The notes beneath the pieces were generated by a model, which was given only the letters and a program-made list of their open reading frames with translations, had not been told where the DNA came from and did no database searches. DNA of 64,000 nt, taken from CAZGDB01 sp964524705. Its GTDB lineage: Bacteria > Pseudomonadota > Gammaproteobacteria > Berkiellales > Berkiellaceae. Location: NCBI GenBank assembly GCA_964524705.1, contig CAZGDB010000001.1, positions 1 to 64,000 on the forward strand, written 5' to 3'. Within the stretch, counting starts at the first letter, position 1, and each line of letters starts with the position of its first letter. Position numbers and translations under genes: made by a program. Positions 51,691 to 60,934 of this stretch are shown piece after piece.

Positions 51691-53456
51691 ATCGCCTCCT
51701 GGGGTAAAAAACCACCGATTTGTGCCTGCCATAAATGATAATAATGACCTTTTTTGGCTAATAATTCAGCATGCGTACCTTGTTCAACAATGACCCCGTG
51801 ATCAAAAACAAGAATACTATCCATTTGTAACAGGGTAGATAGTCTGTGTGCAATAATAATAGTTGTTTTATTTTCCATTACTTTCCACAGTGCTGCTTGA
51901 ATCTCGTGTTCAGTGACTGAATCTAATTGTGAGGTTGCTTCATCTAAAATAAGAATCGGTGCATTTTTTAAAATTGCTCTTGCAATAGCGATGCGCTGCC
52001 GTTGCCCACCTGATAATTTGACACCTCGCTCTCCCACTAAAGCATCATAACCGTGTGGCAACTGCATAATAAACGCATGGGCTCTAGCATCTTGTGCAGC
52101 CTGAATAACCGCTTGATCAGTTGCAGTTACATCACCATACCGTATATTATCACGAAGCGTTCGATGAAAGAGATTTGGGTCTTGTGGAATCATTGAAATT
52201 TTTGCATGCAAAGAATCTTGAGTCACTTTACTAATATCTTGCCCATCAATCAAAACACGACCATCAGTGACCTCATAAAGCCGCAAAATCAAGTTCACAA
52301 AAGTAGATTTACCACTGCCTGAATAACCAACCAACCCTACTTTTTTTCCTGCACCAATGATAATAGACTTATCTTTAAATAATTGTGCCGTATTTTTATA
52401 TTCAAAACCCACATTTTCAAAACAAATTTCACCGCGTGAAACATTTAAAACAGTAGCATCAGGCAAATCTTGAATCTCTGGCTCCACTAAAATAGTCGTT
52501 AGTGCTTGTTGAATCTGACCAAAATATTTAGAAAACTGTGTCATATCACGTGCAGCTTTCCATAAAAATGCTACCACTTTTGCATTAGTCCCCAACACTG
52601 CTACAAAATCCCCAACCGTAATGCTGCTCTGATAAAAACCTTGCAACAACGCGTACAAGCTGATCCCCTGTAGGGTAACAAACGATAATGCGTAGAATAA
52701 CCAAAGATATAAATAGTGCCACTCCATCTTTCGTTCAGCACGCACTTCCGTATCTACGGCTTCTGCTAAAATAGCCTCTTCTACGCCTGCATGTGCAAAG
52801 AGTCGTACTGACATCATATTTGATAAGGTATCTACTACTTTTCCTACAATCACCGCAGAACATTCTGCATAGGTTGCCGATAAATTTGCAAAATGCTGAG
52901 CACATACAAACGCAATTGTCAGAAACAATAATGTCCAAGCAAGCATTAAGCATCCAAAATAGATATTTACATAAGCAAGAATACCGATCGCAATCATGAG
53001 TTTTAGGATTTTTTCAAAAAAATCTGCAGCGAGCACTATTAATTCTGGGAGACAGCCTGTTAAATCGTTAAGCTTACTTGCTAAGCTCCCTGCAAAATTG
53101 TTTTGGTAATAAGAATAACTATGCTTTATAGCTGTTTCAAAACCGCATGCCCCTACTTTTGCACGCAGGGCTGGAATCATACGGATATCTACAAAATAAC
53201 CATAAATCCTTGAGCCTAAACTAAAAGAGGCATGTACTAAAAAATAGCCTCCCAGTGGCCACATTAACTGTGTCCATAACAACGTATGTTCAGTACTGGT
53301 AACAAGGTCGACGACTATTTTTAGTAAATAGGGCTGTACCATCCCTGCTGCCCACATTATGGCCAAAAATCCCATTAAGCATAATGTTTTCCAAAAGGGT
53401 CGGAGTTGGGTCCAAATAAAAGCAATAATGGCACGCGTACTTACCACATTTTGCAT
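51687..53456 (-). CDS. ABC exporter half-transporter (MsbA/LmrA-like), first of a pair
   Basis: 589 aa, full ABC exporter layout: six membrane helices, Walker A GYSGSGKST, LSGGQRQR, ILILDEATSQLD, IAHRLST. It is strongly similar to the partner throughout (tandem duplication). Both ATP sites look active, unlike many heterodimers with one degenerate site. No membrane-fusion or outer-membrane gene is adjacent; an RND-type adaptor lies 5 kb away on the other strand. The giant gene follows downstream on the same strand after 157 bases. Confidence 0.9.
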   Translation of the reverse strand: MQNVVSTRAIIAFIWTQLRPFWKTLCLMGFLAIMWAAGMVQPYLLKIVVDLVTSTEHTLLWTQLMWPLGGYFLVHASFSLGSRIYGYFVDIRMIPALRAKVGACGFETAIKHSYSYYQNNFAGSLASKLNDLTGCLPELIVLAADFFEKILKLMIAIGILAYVNIYFGCLMLAWTLLFLTIAFVCAQHFANLSATYAECSAVIVGKVVDTLSNMMSVRLFAHAGVEEAILAEAVDTEVRAERKMEWHYLYLWLFYALSFVTLQGISLYALLQGFYQSSITVGDFVAVLGTNAKVVAFLWKAARDMTQFSKYFGQIQQALTTILVEPEIQDLPDATVLNVSRGEICFENVGFEYKNTAQLFKDKSIIIGAGKKVGLVGYSGSGKSTFVNLILRLYEVTDGRVLIDGQDISKVTQDSLHAKISMIPQDPNLFHRTLRDNIRYGDVTATDQAVIQAAQDARAHAFIMQLPHGYDALVGERGVKLSGGQRQRIAIARAILKNAPILILDEATSQLDSVTEHEIQAALWKVMENKTTIIIAHRLSTLLQMDSILVFDHGVIVEQGTHAELLAKKGHYYHLWQAQIGGFLPQEAI

Positions 53457-53560
53457 ATTCCCCCCTTGTTTAGAACCGCGCAGTCTAACATACCCCCAAC
53501 CTTTCCTACAAGTGCTACATACGCTATAATTTTAAATATAACACTTCACTAAAACATAAC

Positions 53561-54286
53561 ATGCAACAACAGGCTCCCGAACGCACTTTAAAGCATTTGA
53601 TTAAAACGCGTTACTCTAATGCTATCTGTATTTTTTGGGCGGGTTCTGTAGCAAAACATCAAGGCACACCTACTTCTGATTTAGATTTAATCATTATTAT
53701 GCCTAAGCTAACTGCAGCTTATAGAGAGGCTTTTATTTTTGAAGGTTGGCCTATCGATACCTTTGTGCATGATCCTGAGACTTTAGAGTACTTTTTCACA
53801 CAAGCAGATCCTCCCGCTTCTGGATTAGCCTCCATGATTCTAGAAGGCATCGAGTTAACGCCCCCCTCATCCTATAGCAGCGCCTTAAAAAGGCAAGTTG
53901 CCACACTGTTGGCCGGTGGGCCATCCTTAAAACCTGATGACCTCTATCATCGCCGTTTTCAGATCGCTGACCTATTAGACGATTTAGCAAACCCACCCTC
54001 CCCGCATAGCAACTGGGCTATTCGTGCCGAACTTTACAGGCAGTTAGCTGAATTTTATCTTTTATCCAATAGGCAATGGATAGCCTCTGGAAAAATACTC
54101 GTCCGTCTTTTAGAGCGCTATAATATAAACATAGCGCAACAGTTTTTTAAGGCTTTTAGCCAAGGTAGTTATAAAGAAATAGAATCCCTCACTTTAGCGG
54201 TTTTAGAGCCTCAGGGTGGCTTACTCTGGGGTGGCTATACTGCTAAAGCTTCTCTGAGCTGTCGTGTCACTAAGGAAAGTCAATGA
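53561..54286 (+). CDS. Nucleotidyltransferase-fold protein
   Basis: 241 aa. FWAGSVAKHQGTPTSDLDLI (25-44) is the polymerase-beta-type signature, with Gly-Ser at 28-29 and metal-binding Asp40 and Asp42; the third acid is in IDTFVHD (about 66-72). The C-terminal half is helical. Such enzymes transfer nucleotides to antibiotics, tRNA or proteins. It is the first gene of an operon of five overlapping genes. Substrate unknown. Confidence 0.8.
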   Translation: MQQQAPERTLKHLIKTRYSNAICIFWAGSVAKHQGTPTSDLDLIIIMPKLTAAYREAFIFEGWPIDTFVHDPETLEYFFTQADPPASGLASMILEGIELTPPSSYSSALKRQVATLLAGGPSLKPDDLYHRRFQIADLLDDLANPPSPHSNWAIRAELYRQLAEFYLLSNRQWIASGKILVRLLERYNINIAQQFFKAFSQGSYKEIESLTLAVLEPQGGLLWGGYTAKASLSCRVTKESQ

Positions 54287-55212
54287 CTGCAGTAACGATA
54301 TACTTAATCGGCCCTGAAGAGTTGGGTAAACATGCGATAGCACAGGCTTTGGGACGTCATCATTATAAAGTGATTGATAATCATTTAATTGATACGCCTA
54401 TTTTGTCTTTAGTGACACGCAACAGTGGAGATCCTATTCCTGAGGCAGCATGGCAATCTATTCAACAAATCCGCCAAGCTACTTTAGATTTTATGGCACA
54501 AGATCTGCGCTCTCACTATGTGCTCACTAATGCATTACATAATACTGGTTATGATCGACATCTGTATACTGAAGTCAAAAAAGCTGCTGAACTTAGGAAG
54601 TCACTCTTTCTGCCGGTTCAACTTACCCTTGCACATAAAAGGGATCCTATAGAAGCACTACCGATTACGCATCCCCATTTAAAAAACCTAGATATTACTA
54701 CCTTAACTCCTATAGATACGGCAAAAATTTTACTAGACTGGGTACAAGATTGTTTACATACCCCAGAAGCACTAGCAGCAGCCCAATTACCTGTAGATCA
54801 TGTTTTTATCACAGAAGGTGAAAAAGCACGTGCTAATCTTCAGATCCGCGAAGGGATGAAAACCTACAATTGTTCTCAAATAGGCCCGTATAAACGTGTG
54901 CCTTTTACGCTCCATATGCAAAATGAAACCAGCACTGTCATTGCAGGGATTACGGGTCATTTCTTAGCACCACTTTGTACACTCACTCAAATCTGGGTAC
55001 AAGAGCACTATTGTCACCAAAAGTTGGGCACTAAGCTGATGCAAGCATTAGAAAACTATCTCAAAGAGAAAGGCTGTAATGTCATTCAAGCTGAAGTAGA
55101 GGATTTTCAAGTCAAAGCATTTTATGAAAAGATGGGATTTAACACCATCGCAAATTTTGATTCAACCCGTTATCCAGAACATAAACAATATATTATGAGG
55201 AAAACATTATGA
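54283..55212 (+). CDS. Fusion: P-loop kinase-like domain plus GNAT acetyltransferase
   Basis: 309 aa; the ATG overlaps the previous stop (ATGA). Residues 1-165 follow the layout of small P-loop kinases with a GPP-GKMTxG start and a DNHxxID segment (here IYLIGPEELGKHAIAQAL and VIDNHLID). The P-loop Ser/Thr is replaced by His, so ATP use is doubtful. Residues about 170-309 are a GNAT domain (WVQEHYCHQKLGTKLM and FYEKMGFNTI). The two domains join without a frameshift. The combination is unusual; each half also exists alone elsewhere. Confidence 0.75.
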   Translation: MTAVTIYLIGPEELGKHAIAQALGRHHYKVIDNHLIDTPILSLVTRNSGDPIPEAAWQSIQQIRQATLDFMAQDLRSHYVLTNALHNTGYDRHLYTEVKKAAELRKSLFLPVQLTLAHKRDPIEALPITHPHLKNLDITTLTPIDTAKILLDWVQDCLHTPEALAAAQLPVDHVFITEGEKARANLQIREGMKTYNCSQIGPYKRVPFTLHMQNETSTVIAGITGHFLAPLCTLTQIWVQEHYCHQKLGTKLMQALENYLKEKGCNVIQAEVEDFQVKAFYEKMGFNTIANFDSTRYPEHKQYIMRKTL

Positions 55213-55616
55213 AAGAAAAGCGTTGTTTTAAAGTCGACAAACTAATTAGAGATCATGCTGCGGATGTTTTAGGAGAAAAAGGAGTACAAGTTTTTACACG
55301 CACAATGGAAACAACAGAATATCACATACGGCTCAGCAATAAACTTTTAGAAGAAACCAAAGAAATTATCAATGCAAAAACAAAAGAAGAGCGGATTGAA
55401 GAGTGTGCAGATTTATTAGAAGTACTGTATGCCTTTAGTCAAGCACATGGTTTTTCAATGGAACAAATTGAAGCCAAACGTCGTGCTAAACGTGCTGAAA
55501 AAGGTGGATTTGAACAACAAATCTATTCAGATCATGTAGAGGTTGCGCCAGAAAACCCAGAATCTAACTATTATTCCGCACGCCCTGAAGATTACCCGGA
55601 AATCATATCCGCATGA
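55209..55616 (+). CDS. MazG-like NTP pyrophosphohydrolase
   Basis: 135 aa; the ATG overlaps the previous stop. KVDKLIRDHAADVLGEKG at the start and LLEETKEII then RIEECADLLEVLYAF (Glu-Glu and Glu-x2-Asp metal ligands) match the all-alpha NTP-pyrophosphohydrolase fold. It should hydrolyse a nucleoside triphosphate or similar to the monophosphate. Together with the nucleotidyltransferase and acetyltransferase partners it suggests nucleotide or nucleoside-like chemistry. Confidence 0.82.
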   Translation: MKEKRCFKVDKLIRDHAADVLGEKGVQVFTRTMETTEYHIRLSNKLLEETKEIINAKTKEERIEECADLLEVLYAFSQAHGFSMEQIEAKRRAKRAEKGGFEQQIYSDHVEVAPENPESNYYSARPEDYPEIISA

Positions 55617-56479
55617 ATATGATATTCTTATCACTCCCCTATTTTTTACTTGCAGGAAATGCGGCTGCAAGTCTATTTTTAAAAAACAAGCCTGTATTAT
55701 GGATATTGCTACTGTTCCCCCTCTTTCCCGCTTATAGAGAGGGAATACTCACGCCATTGGGATTAAGTGCCTTACTCTTATTTTCTCTAGTCAGTTATGC
55801 GTCTTTTAATATTCCTAAAATGCCACTCGCGCTCAAACGGATAGGTTGGCTTTTATTACTGGGGTTGATCACAGGTTTTGTGTTTCATAAAATACCAGGT
55901 TTTTCAAACATCCTGGCGGTGCCTGCCATACAAATAACAGTATCGTCTTGTCCTTTTTCAATGTATCTTAATTTTGATAAAGTCATGGCTGCTCTGATTT
56001 TATATGCCACTAGTGACTTACCACAAGCTAAAAAAACGATAAAAATACGCGCTCTGAAAAAAACAGTGGTTTTTCTGATCTGCAGTATTCTATTATTACT
56101 TTTCCCTGCCTGGTTCGCAGGTTATATCGCTTGGGAACCAAAAATACCCACCATCACCGGCATTTGGATGTTAAATAATTTCTTGTTTGTCTGTTTTAGT
56201 GATGAAATTATTTTTAGAGGAATTATTCAACGCAAACTAACAACCTTATTCCCAAAGCATATTTTCTTGAGCATTATGACGGCCTCTGTATTATTTGGTT
56301 TAATGCATTTTAAAGCAGGCGTCCATTACATCCTCTTTGCAACACTTACAGGGCTCCTCTACGGATATACATATCACAAAACAAAACGTATATTGTGTGC
56401 CATATTAGTACATTTTGGATTAAACGTAACGCACTTTTTCTTTTTTACCTATCCTGCGAGTCTGGTTTTGTGTCGCTAA
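55613..56479 (+). CDS. CPBP-family (CAAX-type) intramembrane protease
   Basis: 288 aa, about eight membrane segments; the ATG overlaps the previous stop. The active region SDEIIFRGIIQRKL (usual EExxFRG; the first Glu is Asp here) is followed by LFGLMHF and ILVHFGLN, with the His residues of the metal or catalytic site. Bacterial members mature peptides or give self-immunity in bacteriocin loci. Its partners do not include an obvious precursor peptide. Confidence 0.82.
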   Translation: MNMIFLSLPYFLLAGNAAASLFLKNKPVLWILLLFPLFPAYREGILTPLGLSALLLFSLVSYASFNIPKMPLALKRIGWLLLLGLITGFVFHKIPGFSNILAVPAIQITVSSCPFSMYLNFDKVMAALILYATSDLPQAKKTIKIRALKKTVVFLICSILLLLFPAWFAGYIAWEPKIPTITGIWMLNNFLFVCFSDEIIFRGIIQRKLTTLFPKHIFLSIMTASVLFGLMHFKAGVHYILFATLTGLLYGYTYHKTKRILCAILVHFGLNVTHFFFFTYPASLVLCR

Positions 56480-56925
56480 TTACAATACCAGATCGCTTTC
56501 ATGCACTCAAAGGCACCTGGGTCTTTAACAGAACCTTAACCGACACTGTTACAAACCATATACTAGGTATTGTCACAGGCACAGCTACTTTTACGCCCAC
56601 CGCAGAAAACACCCTGACGTATCATGAAGCCGGAACCTTTACAACCACAGCGAAAAAAAGTTTTAGGATAGAACAATCCTATCTCTATCGCTACATCCCT
56701 GAAAATAATACCATGACGGTTTATTTTCCAAATGAGACCTTATTTCACACACTTACATTTAAAAAGCACTGTAGTGCCACGGGCTCTCACCTCTGTCATC
56801 AAGATACCTATACAGCCTATTATGATTTTTCACCAGATAAACATGTTTTTTCGCTACATTATATAGTTCAAGGCCCTAAAAAACATTATGATGCACTTAC
56901 GCTGTTCAAAAAGCAGGCTATTTAA
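56470..56925 (+). CDS. DUF6314-like small beta-rich protein
   Basis: 151 aa from GTG 56470, overlapping the protease gene by 10 bases. The pattern LKGTWVFNRTL, then GIVTGTATFTP and YRYIPENNTMTVYF, resembles the small beta-barrel DUF6314 family of unknown role. A longer frame opening at 56395 lies entirely within the protease gene and is rejected. Last gene of the five-gene overlapping run; it converges on a broken gene with a 4-base overlap. Confidence 0.65.
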   Translation: MSLITIPDRFHALKGTWVFNRTLTDTVTNHILGIVTGTATFTPTAENTLTYHEAGTFTTTAKKSFRIEQSYLYRYIPENNTMTVYFPNETLFHTLTFKKHCSATGSHLCHQDTYTAYYDFSPDKHVFSLHYIVQGPKKHYDALTLFKKQAI

Positions 56926-57254
56926 CAGGCAACAAACTTAAACTCAGGAAAAGATTTTTTACCAAATTTCTCAGCAAAATAGTATTCGTCAGCCCTTGAA
57001 ATAGACACTCCTGTCGGGTAATCTAAAAAATCCTAGATGGTTTTAAAGGCACTAGTATCTATTGAGCCTAGTTCTATTCGACCAAAGGTGGAAATATCAA
57101 AACCAGAATCAATCACTTCTATACTGGCTACACGCGGGGTTAAACACATTTTTAAGATCCATTTATAAGCAGCTTGTTCTATCTCACCTCCTTCTAAAAA
57201 AAGAGTATCGATCATTTTTTGAATAATCCGCTTATATTGTTCCATAGATCCCAA
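56922..57254 (-). pseudogene. Hypothetical gene with one internal stop
   Basis: A single frame from ATG 57254 to TAA 56922 (110 codons) is cut by TAG at 57035-57033. The sequence after the stop (DFLDYPTGVSISRADEYYF) continues in the same frame and in the same style as before it (ELGSIDTSAFKTI), so this is one gene with a nonsense mutation, probably recent. Family not recognised. Confidence 0.6.
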
Positions 57255-57408
57255 ACCAAAATTCTAATTTATTCATTGCGCAATCATAACTTTAAAAACA
57301 ATCGGAGTAGATGCTATTGAATTTTTTATAGGCAAGCAAATGACGCAGAAGACACCTCCACCAAAATCCTACGCACTCTTTTTTGCCATATAGATCTTTG
57401 TTATAAAA

Positions 57409-57458
57409 GATACTATAATATCCTTTATAGTCTTTTATTATACTTAAAGGATACTATA
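57409..57458 (+). promoter_or_regulatory. Operator-like repeats upstream of the hipB-like gene
   Basis: TATCCTTTA (57419-57427) and TAAAGGATA (57445-57453) form an inverted repeat, and GATACTATA occurs at 57409-57417 and again at 57450-57458. E. coli HipB binds TATCC-N8-GGATA sites upstream of hipBA, so an autoregulatory operator is likely. The right half overlaps the AAAGGA ribosome site. Confidence 0.6.
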
Positions 57459-57761
57459 GTGTCCGTATTTTTAATGTCTCCTCCTGAGGTAAGTCTGCAT
57501 ATTGCCAAACAGGTACAAGCAAAAAGGCTTTCTCTGAATTATAGCCAACGGACCTTAGCACTCCGCTCAGGGGTTAGTTATGGCGCCCTTAAAAAATTTG
57601 AAAGAATGGGACAAATCTCTTTAGTGTCCTTATTAAAAATTGCACTTACTTTAGGGTGTTTAGAAACCTTTGATAATTTATTTCCAGTCATTGATTTAAC
57701 AAAAGTTACCTCTTTAGATGCTTTAATGAAAGATAATGCCCGTAAGCGAGGACGTGGTTAA
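57459..57761 (+). CDS. XRE-family HTH regulator, HipB-like antitoxin
   Basis: 100 aa from GTG 57459 (AAAGGA 7-8 bases upstream). The helix-turn-helix spans about 15-65 (LSLNYSQRTLALRSGVSYG). It looks intact. It precedes a broken hipA gene, matching hipBA order, and its operator resembles those of HipB. It may still repress its own promoter although its toxin partner is lost. Confidence 0.8.
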   Translation: MSVFLMSPPEVSLHIAKQVQAKRLSLNYSQRTLALRSGVSYGALKKFERMGQISLVSLLKIALTLGCLETFDNLFPVIDLTKVTSLDALMKDNARKRGRG

Positions 57762-58330
57762 ATGCGATACAAAATTATTCCCTTCTAAAAAAGGTACAGG
57801 GTATTTTGGAACAGTACGTTTTGACCGCGAACAAGGTCAGCCTATACACATGCACACTATCAGTGGATTATTACATGCTAATCATCAAAAGCCCTCTCTA
57901 TATTATGAAACCATTTTAAAAACTACCTTATGGTTAACAAAAAGCATCACTGAGTGTGAAAAACAATTTCGAGCAGCAGTTTTTAATGTACTCAGTCATA
58001 ACTGTGACGATGATGCCAAAAACTTTTCTTTCCTTATGAAGCGCAAGGCACTTGGCGTGTCTCACCTGCTTACGATCTCACTTGTCCTAATGGCGAACAT
58101 TACAATCTAGTCATGGGAGAAGGCAGGAGCCCCACACGGACACCTCTCTTAAAACTAGCGAGCATGAGCGGCATTCCCCTCCCTATCTACTGCAGAACAA
58201 ATTATTACAGAAGTACAAAACGCTGTTGCACACTGGATCTCTTTTGCTACCCCAACTGGCGTACATCCTTCAACACTCAAAATAATTCATACCGCACTCA
58301 AAAAAATTGCAGAAACTTTTTGACCTCACG
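57762..58330 (+). pseudogene. HipA-type kinase toxin, truncated and frameshifted
   Basis: ATG 57762 overlaps the antitoxin stop and starts MRYKIIPF, then stops. What follows is only the C-terminal part of HipA: GYFGTVRFDREQG, MHTISGLLHANH, FNVLSHNCDDDAKNFSFLM (normal HNRDDHAKN-type catalytic loop). After a frameshift near 58040 come RVSPAYDLTCPNGEH and VMGEGRSPTR, then another frame change. About 200 N-terminal residues are missing. It cannot be a working toxin. Confidence 0.85.
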
Positions 58331-58425
58331 CCAGACTTCTATGAAATTTTTTCATTCCCACGCCCATATTAGTTAATTCGCCAACTATAATTAACTTATC
58401 TATCACTAGTAGGAAAAATACGGCT

Positions 58426-59415
58426 ATGTCATTCCCTCATTTCCCCACACGCTTACTCTTTTGCTTCAGTCTATTGACCTATAGCACCCTCATAACTGCC
58501 ATCACCTTATCGCCCGCTTTAGTACATAAAACTGGCGCAAAACCTGTTATGGCACAAAAAAATATCTTAAACCCTGCTTTACAAACCCAAGGTATGGTAC
58601 AGCCTGCTGCAAATACCACTATCACTGTCAGATCTGCGCAAGACAATGGGTATCAGGCTTTATATATCAGTCAAATGCCACCGATGGTTACACGAGATCA
58701 ACATCGATTTAGCATTTTGATGCAAAATGCACAAATTGCCAAAAGTACTTTTAAGCTATCCCGTCCTGTACGTAGAATGATGCGTAGTTTATATCCACAG
58801 AATTTAACACGTCGTGCGGCGCTGACTCCAGAAAGGGCGTACAGTGTACATATTGCCTTACAGGATGACCTTCATACCCCGCGCCAGGAAAACCAACTAC
58901 GCATTATTGATAGGTCTGAAGTCACGGTCGTTACTAACCTCAACCAAGACCGTCTAGCAATGGCACAAATTGGTGACAGCGTACATATTAAGGCTAATGG
59001 AGCAACCAAAAGTACAGAAGGGCGCATTCATTATATTCATTCAGTAAACCCTGAAAAAAATACTGCTGAAGTGCATATTCGACTTCCTAATCCGAACTTA
59101 AGCTTTACTCCCAACATGTCTGTTGCTGTAGAAATGCATGCTTCCCCCAAGCAAGCCTTGCTTATCCCACGAGAAGCCGTGCTATTTACAGATAAAGGCG
59201 CTCATGTACTAATCTCCGGGCATGATGGACAAGTGGAACCCAGATCCATAACGCTAGGCAGTTCTAGTAATACACACGTTGAAGTGGTTTCAGGGTTAAC
59301 AGCAGGGGAATATGTCATGACTGCTGCCAACAAACTCTTGAAAGCTGACAAAGACCTACAATCTGCTGTACAAAATGCAACTAACCATCAGTCTGCTATG
59401 GCAAATGACGCTTAA
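58426..59415 (+). CDS. RND-type periplasmic adaptor (membrane-fusion) protein
   Basis: 329 aa. A signal sequence (about 1-26) precedes a region without a clear coiled coil. From about 165 on, the beta-barrel and membrane-proximal domains of efflux adaptors are recognisable: IGDSVHIKA, VEMHASPKQALLIPREAVL and the typical end VVSGLTAGEYVMTAANKLL. The usual lipoyl/hairpin part is reduced or divergent, so it may be a shortened CusB-like adaptor. No RND pump gene is next to it. Confidence 0.7.
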   Translation: MSFPHFPTRLLFCFSLLTYSTLITAITLSPALVHKTGAKPVMAQKNILNPALQTQGMVQPAANTTITVRSAQDNGYQALYISQMPPMVTRDQHRFSILMQNAQIAKSTFKLSRPVRRMMRSLYPQNLTRRAALTPERAYSVHIALQDDLHTPRQENQLRIIDRSEVTVVTNLNQDRLAMAQIGDSVHIKANGATKSTEGRIHYIHSVNPEKNTAEVHIRLPNPNLSFTPNMSVAVEMHASPKQALLIPREAVLFTDKGAHVLISGHDGQVEPRSITLGSSSNTHVEVVSGLTAGEYVMTAANKLLKADKDLQSAVQNATNHQSAMANDA

Positions 59416-60158
59416 AGTTGCGTTAACTCTAAAATAACCGCCCGTAATTTTTCTAAATCTTGCGGGCGCGTTAAACGATGGTCTCCATCCTTAATCAACG
59501 TTAAGGTTACATCTTCTGATTGTAGATGCTCTACTATTTTTTGAGAATATTTCCAAGGTACAACAGTATCCTGCATACCATGTAATAATCTTACCGGGCA
59601 GGTCAGCGGCCAATATTTTTCTGGTAATAATAAATTTTTTCTTCCATCACTCATTAAAGCTTTTGTAAAATGATAGGGTGGATCATTAGGATCGTCTGCA
59701 TCCCCAAAAACTGCCCCTTCACGTTCTAAGGTTTGTTTAGCTTCTTCACTAAATTCTGGCCATACTAATTCTTCTAAAAAATCAGGTGCTGACGCAATTC
59801 CCACTAATGCCTTAATACGCTGTGGTTGTGCTAATGCTGCCAGCAACATCAACCAGCCTCCCATGCTAGAACCCACGACAATCTGAGGGCCTTGTGTGCA
59901 CTGTTCTAAGATCGTTAAGACATCTTGTGTCCACCGACTAATAGTCCCATCTTCAAATTTTCCAGAGGATTGTCCATGTCCCAAATAATCAAACCTGACA
60001 AACGCTAATCCGAGTGTTTTACACAGATTTTCCAAAAAAAGTGCTTTGCTACCTTCCATATCAGATCTAAATCCCCCTAAAAACACTACTCCTGGGCTGC
60101 GACCCGGTGTTTGTTCATAAGCAAGTTGAGAACCATCTGCTAAAGTAAGGCGTGCCAT
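59412..60158 (-). CDS. Alpha/beta hydrolase (ABHD10/thioesterase-like)
   Basis: 248 aa. Nucleophile elbow GSSMGG with Ser98, oxyanion strand VVFLGGFRSDMEG near 24-36, acid in LLHGMQDTVVP (about 193-203, Asp) and His in DGDHRLTRP (about 231). The GGFRSDM and YLGHGQSSGKFEDGTISRW segments are typical of ABHD10-like esterases or depalmitoylases. Single gene; it converges with the adaptor gene by a 4-base overlap. Confidence 0.87.
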   Translation of the reverse strand: MARLTLADGSQLAYEQTPGRSPGVVFLGGFRSDMEGSKALFLENLCKTLGLAFVRFDYLGHGQSSGKFEDGTISRWTQDVLTILEQCTQGPQIVVGSSMGGWLMLLAALAQPQRIKALVGIASAPDFLEELVWPEFSEEAKQTLEREGAVFGDADDPNDPPYHFTKALMSDGRKNLLLPEKYWPLTCPVRLLHGMQDTVVPWKYSQKIVEHLQSEDVTLTLIKDGDHRLTRPQDLEKLRAVILELTQL

Positions 60159-60227
60159 TGTTATTCCTGTAGACTTTTGGGACTTAGCATAGCATGATTT
60201 GATTCATCTATGCGATGGGACAGAAAT

Positions 60228-60518
60228 ATGAGTTTGAAAAAGAACACTGGTGATAATGGTATAGATTTACAAATTACACTCACCCCAAAAGCAGCCGCCA
60301 ATCGTATTGTGATCACACAGGAAGGGCATATTAAAGCCTATGTCACCGTTGTACCCGAAGACGGCAAAGCCAATGCAGCGTTAATCAACTTATTATCCAA
60401 GCATTTTAAGGTGCCAAAAAGCGCATTTACCTTAGTGCAAGGACAGACCAACCGGCATAAAATCGTGCATGTAGATCGTAAGTTAAAAGACTATCCTAAT
60501 CCTACAGGCACCCAATAA
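60228..60518 (+). CDS. DUF167/YggU-family protein
   Basis: 96 aa from ATG 60228; an in-frame ATG at 60210 is possible, but family length favours the later one. TPKAAANRIVITQEGHIKAY, then PEDGKANAALINLLSKHFKV and LVQGQTNRHKIVHV, cover the whole DUF167 domain. The role is unknown; the family is widely conserved and often beside genes of PLP or cell-division loci. Here it stands alone. Confidence 0.9.
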   Translation: MSLKKNTGDNGIDLQITLTPKAAANRIVITQEGHIKAYVTVVPEDGKANAALINLLSKHFKVPKSAFTLVQGQTNRHKIVHVDRKLKDYPNPTGTQ

Positions 60519-60588
60519 AAAGCCCTCATATTTTTTTATATACTGACACTGTTCAGTTAAAAACCCTAAAGAATCTAAACATTAAAAA

Positions 60589-60893
60589 ATGCGCATCACC
60601 GATAATCAATATGCTGCGATTAAAGCCGCGTTTGCTACAAATTTTTTATCCAATCATACTATCTAGTTATTTGGCTCCAGAATAGACGATAGTAAAAAGG
60701 TGGTGATATCGATTTTCACATCGAAACACATTCCGACAATCCGTTGCTTGCAACTGAAAAGAAAATTTCTTTTTTGCGGGATTTAAAAAAACGGATTGGA
60801 GATCAAACAATAGACATAGTTATTAATATTTTAAAAAACAATAAAAAATTAGATATTGATGAAGAAACAAAACAAACAGGAGTCATATTATGA
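60589..60893 (+). pseudogene. MNT-type nucleotidyltransferase (antitoxin), broken
   Basis: ATG 60589 starts a frame that meets TAG just before LFGSRIDDS, at the place where family members have Trp. A +1 frameshift follows in the run of A after DDSKK, beyond which the other frame gives GGDIDFHIETHSDNPLL with the catalytic Asp-x-Asp, and the protein continues to TGA at 60891. It is the MNT half of a HEPN/MNT pair. Two lesions make it inactive. The stop overlaps the original start of the HEPN gene (ATGA). Confidence 0.85.
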
Positions 60894-60934
60894 AATAAAA
60901 ACGTATAGTATCCGACTATTTAAAAATAGCAGAC

